Below, piece after piece: positions 35,949 through 46,400 of a stretch of 64,000 nucleotides of DNA. Position 1 is the stretch's first letter. The number at the start of each line of letters is the position of its first letter. Under the pieces are notes generated by a model. That model was given only the letters and a program-made list of their open reading frames with translations, searched no databases and was not told the origin of the DNA. The position numbers and the translations under genes are program-made. The DNA comes from Gemmata palustris (lineage in GTDB: Bacteria; Planctomycetota; Planctomycetia; Gemmatales; Gemmataceae): assembly GCF_017939745.1 (NCBI RefSeq), contig NZ_JAGKQQ010000001.1:5208001-5272000 (forward strand). The letters are read 5' to 3'.

Positions 35949-37163
35949 ATGCGGATCGTCCACACGGCTGACTGGCACCTGTGCGACCGGCTCGGCCGGC
36001 TCGATCGAACAGACGACCTGAAACGGCGGGTGGAGGCGGTGGCGAGGCTGTGCGAGGAGAACGCCGCCGACGTGCTACTGATCGCCGGCGATCTGTTCAG
36101 CGAGCAGGCGTCGGTTGACGACGTGACGGCGTCGCTCATGCACCTGCGGCAGTCGTTCCTGCCGTTTTTCGAGCGAAAGGGAACCGTCCTGGCGGTGACG
36201 GGCAACCACGATCGCAACGGCCGCATAGACATAGTGCGGGCGGGCATGGGCCTGGCCGTGCCCGACGCGGGGAGGGGCGGGCGGCTTTCACCGGGACGCA
36301 TGTACTTGGCGAACAACCCGGCGGTCGTGCGGCTGGCCGACCCCGCCGGGCACGTCGTACAGTTTGTGCTCCTGCCGTACCCGTTCCCCAGCCGGTACGC
36401 TGTGGCCGCCGACAGCTACGCGAGCAAGGAGGAGGAGAACCGCCTGGTCCGCGCGAGTGTGGCCGACTGGTTGCAGCGCAAGACAGCCGATGCCGCTTTC
36501 GAGCAAACGGTGCCGACGGTCCTGGTTGCCCACCTGCACGTGCGGGGGAGCGAATTGACCACCGCGTACAAGATGAGCGACCGCGACGACGTGCTGTTCG
36601 ACGTGGGCGAGCTGCACCCGGACTGGCGGTACGTCGCCCTCGGCCACATCCACCAGCCGCAGTGCCTGGGTGGGTCGGAAACGGTCCGCTACCCCGGCAG
36701 CCTCGACCGCCTGGACTTCGGCGAGACGCACGACACCCACGGGGTCGTGCTGTTCGACGTGGTCGGTGCGGAGCCGGTGAAGCCGGTCTCGCTACCGATC
36801 CCGGCGACGCAGTTTCACACCATCACCCTCACCGACCCAGACGCAGAGCTGCCGACCGTTCACGAGAAGTACCCGGACCACGCCACCGCCGTCGTGAGGC
36901 TGCGGGTTCACCCGCCAACCGCCACCGACCGCGAGGAGGTGAGCCGACACTTGAAGAAGATGTTCCCCCGCTGGCACTCGCTCGACTGGGTGGGGCCGAC
37001 GAGCGCGGTCACGGGCAACGAGGTAAAGTTCTCCCCGCGGGCCGGGTTCGCCGACACCGTCCGCGCCTACCTGACCGAACAACTCGACCGCGAGAACGAC
37101 CCGGACAAGGATCTCGTCCTCGCCCTCGCTGACACCTTCCTCAAGCCCGGAGGTCCGTCGTGA
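35949..37163 (+). CDS. sbcD: SbcD/Mre11-family exonuclease subunit
   Basis: A 404-residue protein starting at ATG 35949, with GGAGA upstream. The calcineurin-like phosphoesterase motifs are complete: VHTADWHLCD (DxH), VLLIAGDLFSE (GD), VLAVTGNHDRNG (GNHD), VLVAHLHVRG and VALGHIHQPQ (final GHxH). A C-terminal capping region follows (PTATDREEVSRHLKKMFPRW). Mre11/SbcD trims DNA ends and hairpins together with the SMC-like SbcC. The gene overlaps the SbcC gene by 4 bp. In this context it is probably a dedicated copy rather than the housekeeping pair. Confidence 0.9.
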   Translation: MRIVHTADWHLCDRLGRLDRTDDLKRRVEAVARLCEENAADVLLIAGDLFSEQASVDDVTASLMHLRQSFLPFFERKGTVLAVTGNHDRNGRIDIVRAGMGLAVPDAGRGGRLSPGRMYLANNPAVVRLADPAGHVVQFVLLPYPFPSRYAVAADSYASKEEENRLVRASVADWLQRKTADAAFEQTVPTVLVAHLHVRGSELTTAYKMSDRDDVLFDVGELHPDWRYVALGHIHQPQCLGGSETVRYPGSLDRLDFGETHDTHGVVLFDVVGAEPVKPVSLPIPATQFHTITLTDPDAELPTVHEKYPDHATAVVRLRVHPPTATDREEVSRHLKKMFPRWHSLDWVGPTSAVTGNEVKFSPRAGFADTVRAYLTEQLDRENDPDKDLVLALADTFLKPGGPS

Positions 37164-39793
37164 TCCCCAAGCGCGTCACGCTCGAAAATTTCCTCAGCTA
37201 CGGGCCGAAAACGGAGATCGCCTTCGCCGCCGACGAGCCCCTGTGGGTGGTCGGCGGGCCGAACGGGGTGGGCAAGAGCGCGGTGTTCGACGCCATGACA
37301 TACTGCCTTTACGCCGAGCACCGCGGCGGCGGGCGGGGGCACGAGCAACTCATCCGCCACGGCGCGGACGGGTTCAAGGCGGCATTCGAGTTCCAGTTCG
37401 TCGGCATCGACTACCGCATCACCCGCACCCGCCAGCGGCGGGGGCGGACGACGCAGGCAGTGGAGCGGCTGGACGGCGGGTGCTGGGCGCGGGTGCCCGA
37501 CGTGGACGGGGCCGAGGCCGTCACCGAGTGGGTGCGGTCCACCCTCGGGCTGCCGTTCGAGGCATTCTGCGCGTCCGTACTGCTCCGGCAGGGGCGGGCC
37601 GACGACATCCTCGACGCCGCCCCGGCCAGGCGGCTGGAGACGCTCAAGAAGATCATTGGGGTGGAGCGGTACGAGGAGCTGAGTGGGCGGGTGAACGAGG
37701 CCGGCAAAGAGCGGGCGCGGGAGTTGGAGCGGTTGCGGCGTCAGCGGGCGGGCATCGAGGACGTGACCCAGGCCGACCTCGAAAGCGAGCAAGAGGCGGT
37801 GAATCGCACTGCCGCCGCCCGCGAACTGGCCGACGCCACCCGCACCCGCGCCGTGGCCGCCGTGCCTCAGGCCGAGCAGTGGGCTCGGCTGACCGCCGAG
37901 GGCGCCGACCTGACCCGCAAACTGGCCGAAGCGGACGGACGGAGCCGGGACGAAGCTGCCATCCGCCACGACCACGCCCGGTACGTCGAGCTGTCCGCCG
38001 TCGTCCCTGTCCTGGAAGAACTCGGTCGACTGCGGGCGACGGTGGCCGACGCAGAAACGCGGTACACCGCCGCCACCCGCCGCCGCGACGAGTTGCGGGC
38101 GAAGCACGATGCCGACCGCCAACGGGCGGAGGGGCTGCGACTTGTCGTCAGCGACCAGCGGCGAGCAGCTGCCGACCTGTCGAACGAGGCAGACGTGGCG
38201 ACGAAAGACAGCGAGCGGCTGAGCGGGCTGCTCACCATCGCCGACGAGTTGGCGACGGCCGACCGCGGGGCCGATGCCTTTCCCGATACGCTCGACGCCG
38301 AGTTGGCGGCCGCGAGGGTTGCGAAGGTGAGCGTGGCGGAGGCCGAACGGACCGCCCGTGACGCCGAGGCGGAAATCGCCGGATTATTGAAGGAGGCCAA
38401 GAAGCAACAGAAGGCGTTCGCCGACGTGACAGTCGGTATCACGTGTTCGCAGTGCGGTCAGGAGGTGACGGCGAAGCATGCGGAGGACGAGCGTAACCGA
38501 CTGGCCGACCGCGTGGCTGCGCACACCGCCGCGGCGACTGAGGCGAAGGCGAAATCGGCCGACGCCACCTCGGACCGTGAAGCGGCCGACGCTCGACTGA
38601 AGACGCTGACCGACGACATCGCCGAGCGGAACCACCTGCGGCAGCGGCGGTCCGACCTGGAACGCAGCTTGACCGCGCTGGGCTCGGCGACCGACCCGGC
38701 CGCCGTGCGGGAAGAAATCGCCCGGCTGGCCGAGCGGCTGACCGACCTGCAAGCCGAGCATTCCGCCGCGCGCGGTCGTCAGCACGAGGCCGAGCGGGAG
38801 TTGAAGGAATTGGACCCGGTAGTCAAACGGCAGGAGGGCGACCTACAGCGCGTCGAGACGGAGGCAACCCAACTCGCCACCGCTCTGGCCCGCGACACAG
38901 CCGCCTGCGACGGTCTGCTCGCCCGCCTGCCCGACGGGTGGAGGGACTCCAATGACGCCACCGCTCCGGCGGCCGACCTACGGCGACTGGCGGCCGACGG
39001 CATCGAGCCGCGGTTCCGGCAGTTGGAAGCCGACGCCACCCTCCGCCGCGAGTGGGAGGAGCGGCAGAGGAAGGTGGTTCAGGAAATGGGCGCCGTGCCG
39101 GCCGATGCCCGCATCGCGGTGGCCGACGCCCGGCAGGCCCAGCGGTCGGCCGAGCAGGTGTTCGCCTTGTGCGACACGGCCCACCGCGACGCCGTCAGCA
39201 GGATGGATGAGCTCACCCGTCGCCAGGAGCAACTGGCGACGTTGACCACCGCCGCCGCCGCCGCCGAGACGGACGCCCGCGTTCACGCCAAGCTCGACAA
39301 GCTGCTCGGGAAGGAGAAACTGCAACGCGAACTGATCCGCGAGGCGGAAGCGGCGATCGTCCGGCTGACTCAGCAGACGCTCGCCAACCTGTCCGGGGGC
39401 GACCTGTCCGTCCGGCTGGCGGATGCCGACGGGGACGATAAGGCGTTCGACCTGCTCGTGTTCCGTGGCGACGACCCGAACCCTATCCCGGTGAAGATGC
39501 TGTCCGGGTCGCAGAAGTTCCGGGTGGCAGTGTCGGTCGCTCTGGCCGTCGGCCGGTTCGCCACCGGGCAGGCCCGCCCGCTGGAGTGTGTGATTATCGA
39601 CGAGGGGTTCGGCAGCCTGGACCGTGACGGCCTACGGGCGGCGGCCGACGAACTCAACCGGCTGAAGGACCACTTGCGGCGGATCATCGTGGTGTCCCAC
39701 CAGGAGGAGTTCACCGACCAGTTCCCGGTGGTTATCCGCCTGAGCAAGGGTGACGCCGGCACCACCGCCGAGGCCGTCCGCCAGCAGCGGTGA
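37160..39793 (+). CDS. sbcC: SbcC/Rad50-family SMC-like ATPase
   Basis: An 877-residue protein starting at GTG 37160. Walker A is VVGGPNGVGKSAVFDAMTYC near residue 33. Two long coiled-coil arms surround a zinc hook VGITCSQCGQEVTAKHAEDE (CxxC near 430). The ABC signature is VKMLSGSQKFRVAVSVALAV near 780, and Walker B is ECVIIDEGFGSLDRDGLR near 810. Length is on the short side for SbcC (about 1000) but within the Rad50-like range. With SbcD it forms a DNA-end tethering and processing complex. The catalytic motifs are intact. Confidence 0.9.
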   Translation: MIPKRVTLENFLSYGPKTEIAFAADEPLWVVGGPNGVGKSAVFDAMTYCLYAEHRGGGRGHEQLIRHGADGFKAAFEFQFVGIDYRITRTRQRRGRTTQAVERLDGGCWARVPDVDGAEAVTEWVRSTLGLPFEAFCASVLLRQGRADDILDAAPARRLETLKKIIGVERYEELSGRVNEAGKERARELERLRRQRAGIEDVTQADLESEQEAVNRTAAARELADATRTRAVAAVPQAEQWARLTAEGADLTRKLAEADGRSRDEAAIRHDHARYVELSAVVPVLEELGRLRATVADAETRYTAATRRRDELRAKHDADRQRAEGLRLVVSDQRRAAADLSNEADVATKDSERLSGLLTIADELATADRGADAFPDTLDAELAAARVAKVSVAEAERTARDAEAEIAGLLKEAKKQQKAFADVTVGITCSQCGQEVTAKHAEDERNRLADRVAAHTAAATEAKAKSADATSDREAADARLKTLTDDIAERNHLRQRRSDLERSLTALGSATDPAAVREEIARLAERLTDLQAEHSAARGRQHEAERELKELDPVVKRQEGDLQRVETEATQLATALARDTAACDGLLARLPDGWRDSNDATAPAADLRRLAADGIEPRFRQLEADATLRREWEERQRKVVQEMGAVPADARIAVADARQAQRSAEQVFALCDTAHRDAVSRMDELTRRQEQLATLTTAAAAAETDARVHAKLDKLLGKEKLQRELIREAEAAIVRLTQQTLANLSGGDLSVRLADADGDDKAFDLLVFRGDDPNPIPVKMLSGSQKFRVAVSVALAVGRFATGQARPLECVIIDEGFGSLDRDGLRAAADELNRLKDHLRRIIVVSHQEEFTDQFPVVIRLSKGDAGTTAEAVRQQR

Positions 39794-40460
39794 GTTCGGC
39801 CGGTCGGCCTGTCATTCCTCCCGACCCTGGTTTCCGATGGCGAAACCGAGGCGAATCATGGTCCCGCCGGATGCGGATCTTCGCTGAAGCTCATTTGGCC
39901 GGTTCGAGTTCGAGATGATGCCAAAACGCACCGAACCGCTGCCGCGACAACTGCCCAGGCGCCTGACGGGCGGCCAGCTGTGGTTTGGTTGGTCGGGTTT
40001 CCGACAGGAGGAACACCTTGACCGGTACGGCACCCGGCGGCTCGGTGCCTGTTCCTCCCCGAGCACGCCTGACCAGCCTCGCCAGCAGACACGTTTCGGC
40101 ACCCAGCCTTCATCTCGACCCTGCGATAAAAGGGGAGCGGACGCCATTGATCAGAAATCCGAAGGCGATGGAGGTGAGTTTCGAGCGGCTCTCCGGTCCG
40201 GTGTGCGTAACCCGCGGGGTGACAGCAACCTGGTACGAGGGGGCCACATGCCACACGCACGCCGATCGATATGACGTTGTACGTGGTTTCAAAATGCAGA
40301 CCACAATGCACGGGCAACTGGCAACAGAATCTATCCTGACAATAGTTCATCTTGAAGAATCTGCCGACTGGCAGTGCGTTCGCGACCCCGGACTTGAGCT
40401 TCCGTTACACTCGGGCGGTCCGTCGGAACAGATTTCGGGAACATAAGATCGGAGCGCGCC
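39794..40460. other. 667-bp gap inside the array
   Basis: The only sizeable non-coding gap in the array. Open frames here (up to about 160 codons on either strand) have irregular composition and no recognisable family. It may carry a second promoter for the three large downstream genes, or a decayed gene. Confidence 0.45.
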
Positions 40461-43400
40461 ATGCCCAAAGCCCTTGCCCTTGAGTCTAACCCGTTCGGGC
40501 GGATTAACGAACTCCGTTCGCTCCTGTCGGACCGCTACTCCCGGACCGCCATCCTGAAGGAGTGGCTGCAGAACGCTGACGACGCAGGGGCGACGGCCGT
40601 CCTCGTCGCGTCCGTCGTGACCCCGTCCGGCTGTGCCCACGAACTGTTGAAGGCGGGTTCGTCGGCGGTGGTCGTGCTGAATGACGGCAAGTTCGACGCC
40701 ACGGACTCGGCCGCCATCCGCCAGTTCGGGCTGAATAACAAGTCCGGCGACGGGGCGGCCATTGGCAAGTTCGGTTTGGGGCTGAAGAGCGTGTTCCATC
40801 TGTGCGAAGCGTTCTTCTTCCTCTCGCCGACGCCTACCGCAGGCGACCCGGGTGGCGAATTCAACAATTTGGTTAGCCCGTGGTCCGGCACCGCCCACCA
40901 CGCCCACTGGGGGGACGTGGACCCGGCCGACCTGGATCGATTGAAGGCGCACCTCGCGCCGGCCTGCCGCCGGTTGGGAGAGCGATGGTTCGCCCTCTGG
41001 CTGCCCCTCCGCCGCCGTGATTACACCCACACCGCCCGCATCTTAAACGAGCCGCACGACCGTCCGCCGAGCGAGCTATTGGCCCCACCGGACGTAATTC
41101 ACCTCGCCCCCGCCGGGGCGTTGCTCAAGCAACTGAGTCGCGTGGAACTGTGGGACGGGATGCCCGCTGACGACGACCGGCCGGCGCAACGGTGGGAGTT
41201 GCTCACGCCGGGTGGCCGCACCCACTACCGGGCGTGGGCACCGCCGAACGCGCCGCCCGCGACGACGCTGGCGACTCAGGCCGGCGAGTGCGATGACGGG
41301 GACGGGCGGGCGAGTTATGCGCTGGTGGAAGCGTGGCGAAATGAGAAGTGGGCGAACGATGCACAACGGCATTCCGGGTGGCCGTCACGGTTCGACCTGG
41401 AAGGCCGCCCTCAACCGGACAAGGCCCAGCCCCACGCGGCAGTCGTCCTCACCCGCCGGCACGGGCGGGAGGGCGGCCTGTTGCACGACGCGCCGGCCGT
41501 GTTCCTGCCGCTCACGGACGGGGCGTCGTGCAACAGGCCGCCGGCGGACGTGGAGTTCCTGCTCCTCCGCCACGGCTGCTTCTTCGTCGACTCCGGGCGC
41601 GGCGGTGTGTACGCCGGCGACGGGGTGCGGGGCATGTGGAACAAGGAGCTGATGCGGGACGGCGTCCTCCCTCTCGTCGTTCCGGCGGTCGCCGAACTCG
41701 CGGGGGTGTGCGACCCCGCAGCGAAGCAGCGGCTGACCGCAGCCGTTCAGAACTGGATGAAGGACAACGACCGCACTGACGTGTGCCGTGACGCCGGCTG
41801 GGGTTACCGCTGGCGGCCTGACGGCTCTTGCTGGGGGTTGATTCCGAACAACGTTCGGGTACTCGAAATCCCTGCGTTCGCCGACGAGGCCCTGCCAGCG
41901 CGGGTGCTGCCGGGGCTCGCTGAGCTGGCCGACGACTACGCCCTGATCCCGGCGACCGAGCCGCGTTTGCTCGCTCGCGACCCGGAGCCGTGGCCGGACG
42001 ACGTGCTCGGGCAGGTGCTGGCGGTCCCGGAGGCCCGCCAACTTCTCGACGGGGACGCGCTCGGTTACCTTGTTGAATTCGTGGCCGTCAACCGTCGCCA
42101 GTTCGGCGAGTCCGCCCGGCAGTCGCTCGCCGACGCCCTCCGTCGGGTGTTCGCCGTGGCGAGCAACGGCGAACTGGCGGAACATAAGGACCGCCTCGTC
42201 CGGCTCGTCGGCGAAATCCCGCCCGACCGCCGCCGCCGCCTCTCCCTCGGCGGCAACTGGCCGGCGAAAACCCGGCAAGCCGTCTGCGGCGTCTCCGCCG
42301 TTCTGATCGTGCCCGACGGATTCGACCCCGCACACGCGCCGGGCGTCGGCCTGTTCGCCACCCCCGACGCCGTGGGGGTGCTGAAACTACTGGCGGTGGA
42401 CATGTCGGTGGGCCGGAACACCAACCCGGCCGCCGAGGTGATCGACGCCTTGGCCGAACCCGCGGCCATGCGCGACGCCACGGCCGATTTGACCCTGTGG
42501 AAGGTGCAGTGCCCCGAGCCGGACGAGAAGCGAGATACGGACGAACTGCGGTCACTGGCAGACCTGCGAAGCGCCCTGAACTCCCAGAGCCTGTTCGTCG
42601 GCCCGCTGAACGACGAACTCCGGGAACTGGCCGCGGCGGTGCGAACCCGGCTGGCCGTCCTCGCCGGGGACACGGCCTGCACGCTCTTCACCCAAACGCT
42701 CCCACCCCGCGGCGACGCAGGTGGGATACTCGTTCATCTGGAGACCGCCCCCGACCTCCGGGTTCCAGAAGCCCGGGTGCCCCTCCTCAGCCGAATGATG
42801 CGCGCGACCGGAGACGAGTCCTTCAGCACCCACCGGCGGTGGGCGGTCCGTTACCTGCTCCACGCCAACCGCGAGTTGCCCGCAAAGGACGACCTGTACC
42901 TACCGGCCGCCCTACCGGCTGGTGAGGCAGCGGTGATCGGGCGCTTGGCGGAGGCCGTGTTGGCACGGCGGAATCGCGCGGATCATGTACTCCGATCAGC
43001 AGAGCTTGCCAAATCGCTCACCGAGCTACAGCGCGGCGAGTACGGCTTGGTGACGCTCGACTGGGAAGGCCTCGCGCGACTGTTGAAAGACGAACAAATC
43101 ACGCCAGACCTGGCGTTCGACGATGCGGAGCGGGACGCGCTGCTGGACGGGCTGCGTAATCACAAACATGCAATCCGGCTGCTGCCGCTCCACGACCGCG
43201 TGGGCGGCGGGCGTGTGAGCTTGGCCGACAACTGCTTCTGGAACGTCGATAAGCGCGTCGAACTCGGCACGCTGAGAGATGTTGTTACGCTGTTGAACCC
43301 ACACCAAACAAAACCCGCTCTCGCTACCATCCAGCTCGAAGCGGGCGGGAAAAAGCTGACACACCGCGACGTGGTGGACCTGGCGACCACGAACGACGCG

Positions 43401-46400
43401 GCCAAGCACTGGGACACGCTGCTGACGGCGATGGCCTCCGTCGGAACGCTCGGCGGAGAGCAAGTGAAGCAGTTGGCCGCTCGCCCGTGGCTGCCCCTCG
43501 CCCTCGCTGAAGGTCGGTTCGTCCAGCCGGACCATGTGCTCCACGACGAGCACCTCGACAGCGAGATCGCCGCAGCGGTCAAGCGGGTGGCGCTGGCGGC
43601 CGACGGTCCAGTCCCGGTGGGGCGCCTCGACCCGGAGGTCCGCCAACACCGCGGCTTTGCCGAGTGCGCCCGGCAGCTTTTCCCCAACCGCGCACAGATA
43701 CTGTCGAAGCTCGGCGGGTTGCTCGGCCGCGACCCCCAATTCCAGGTCGGCCGCATCGACGACCTCTCGGAATGGTGCGAGGCGTTCCGCACCGCGTCGC
43801 CGCAGGTCATGGCTGCGGCCCCGCTTTTGGCCCAGGCCAAGCGGCACGCACTGGACGAGTGCCGGTCCCGCCTCCTACCGAGTCTGGACCGGACGCCGCC
43901 AATCGCCCGTCTCGAAGAAATCCTGGCCCACCTCCGCAAACGGTTCGGGCAGACCGATGGCGGCGAGCGCCGGGTAGTCGAGCGTGTCCACAACGGCTAC
44001 CTCCGGCTGCTCGCGGCCCAGCCCGATGAGGCGCGGGCGGTACTGCAGCGGCTGAAGTTGCTGAACCAGAATGGTGCGTGGGTGGAGGCAACCAAGTTGT
44101 GCATCGCCGCCGGCATCGACCAGGCGGATGCCCTGGATGCGATCCAGGCCGCCATCCTCGTCGGGGTGGCCAGGCGGCAAGCACCGAAGTCCAAGCTCAA
44201 AGCCACCCAAGAGGACTCCCCCAAGGAGGTGAAGTCCCGGCTCGAAGTCGAGTTCGTGAATTCGGCCGAAGCGTTGCGGAAATTCTTCGACCCGTGGCGG
44301 AAGGCCGACGAGCAACTCGCCCAGTGGGTCGGGGCGTTCGTCGCCCTCCTGGGCAGTTGCGACCTGTACAAGGAATACGGCGAGAAGTGCCTGGGCGATC
44401 AGAAGAAGTCGGTCGAGAAGATCTGGCACGAGACCGGGATGACCGCCGACGCCCGGCGGATGAGCCGCCAGCGGTTCCTGATCGAGTTGACTGCAGTGAA
44501 GGGCAACGTGCCGGTCGTGAATCTGCTCGGTGAGCCGTTCTCGGCCCGCGCGGCGACGGACGTGTCGCACTTCCTGTTCGGGTATGAGATCGAACCATTC
44601 GCGACAAAGCTCGCAGACTGGGATGTTCATCACCTTCACCTGCGTGTGGTCGACCCAATGCGGGCAACGAACCCGGACGAGTTGGGGAGGCTGCGGCGGC
44701 TGCTCGAAGGCACGGCCGAGCGCATCCTGAGTGAGGTGTACAGCGAGCGGAATGCCTCGCTCAAGCCAGTCCTGGACACGCTCACCCAGGGCGATCTGGC
44801 GGACGTGAGGATCGCCCAGGCTGAGTTGCTCGACGCCGCCGGCCATTACCTCCGCACGCTCGGGCTCATCCCCGAGTTGAAGCCGGTGCTCGACAAGTAC
44901 CAGGAGGCAGCTCGGCGGCGGGCTGAAGAGAGTGAGGCCGGACAGGGGAACCGGAAGCTGGAGGGCGCGTCGGCGGACGAACTCGCGAGAGACGCGCACA
45001 AGGCCCTCCGCGATGTGCTCACGACCGACGGTCTGGCTCGCGGAAAAATCCTTGCCGGTCTTCGGGTGCGTTTGCGTGAGAAGGGTTACCGGCCGGGGTC
45101 GGTGCTGTTCGAACTCTTCCAGAACGCCGACGACGCGTACTCCGAACTCGGGGGCGCCACATCCGCCCGGTTCGGGGTGAGCTGTGCCGCCGGCGTCCTC
45201 GCGGTCGCGCACGCCGGCCGGCGGATCAACCACACCGTCACCCCCGGCCGCGGGCAGGACCGTGACCTGAGCAAGATGTTGGCCCTCCACCATTCGGACA
45301 AGGGTGCAGAGGCGGCCGTAACAGGACGGTTCGGGCTGGGGTTTAAGAGCGTGTTCCTGGCGTCCGACCAGCCACGGGTCGTGAGCGGGCGGCTGGCGTT
45401 CGAGGTTCTTGGCGGTGTCTTCCCCAAGTCGCTGCCACAAATCGACACTGTTCCCCTGCGGGACCGGACGGGGGAACACGGCCTGCCGGCCGCGAACGCC
45501 ACCGTGTTCGAACTAAATTTGGTCGACGGAGTCGAAGGCGAGGTGCTAGGCCCCTTCCGCCGCCTGGCCCACCTGCTGCTCGTGTTCGCCCGCCGCATCA
45601 GGGAGGTTCGTGCGGACGGGCAGGTTATCACCTGGGTCGAGCGTGAGGTCGTTGCCACCCCGGCGGGGCGGGTGGTGGTCGGCCGGCTGGACACCGACAC
45701 GGGTCCGCGGCGGGCGGTGGTCGTCCGCTGCGGCGAGCGGGGCGACGTGCTGTTCGGGCTGAGCGACGACGGGTTCGTGGCGATGCCAGACGACGTTCCG
45801 AGCGTGTGGGTAACGGCCCCGACCGCCGAGGAACACCGCCTCGGCTATCTGGCGAACGCGCGCGCCCTGCCCATCGACATCGGGCGGAGCCAGGTCGCCT
45901 GGGCGCACCCCGACACCGGGCAGGCGCTACATGAGCTGGCGGAAGTGGTGGGAGAAGCCCTCGTCGCGCTTTTCGACGCCGGGGTGGCGAGTCTGGAGGT
46001 GTCCGCCGACGCGGAGGTAGTGTGGCGGTCGTTCTGGGGGGTGGCAAGAGCGAAGGGTGTGCGTGGGGATCTGCGGGACGGGCTGATGTGGGCTCCGCAC
46101 GGGGCCGCCCGCCGTCTGTTCTCTGACAGGAAGACGCTGCCGACCGGGCTGGACGCGACAGTCTACAGCGACCTGACAAGCCTGACCGCCGTCCGCGGGG
46201 TCGTGGCTGGCGTCATGGATCAGCAGACGGACGTGTTTCGCATGGTGGCCGGGTGGGAGACTTTTCGGGCCACTCACCCGCCGGGGTCTCTGGTCGCAGC
46301 CTCGCAGATGGGCGACCTCCTGCCGGAGTTGCCCCGCATCGACCTTGCTACGGCCACAGGGCTGGAGATGGCAACGCCGTTCGTTGAACCGTCCCTCGCG

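Noticed and set aside
39985-40446. 153-codon forward open frame before the GHKL giant
   Set aside because: Irregular composition, no clear ribosome site and no family similarity; treated as a gap.
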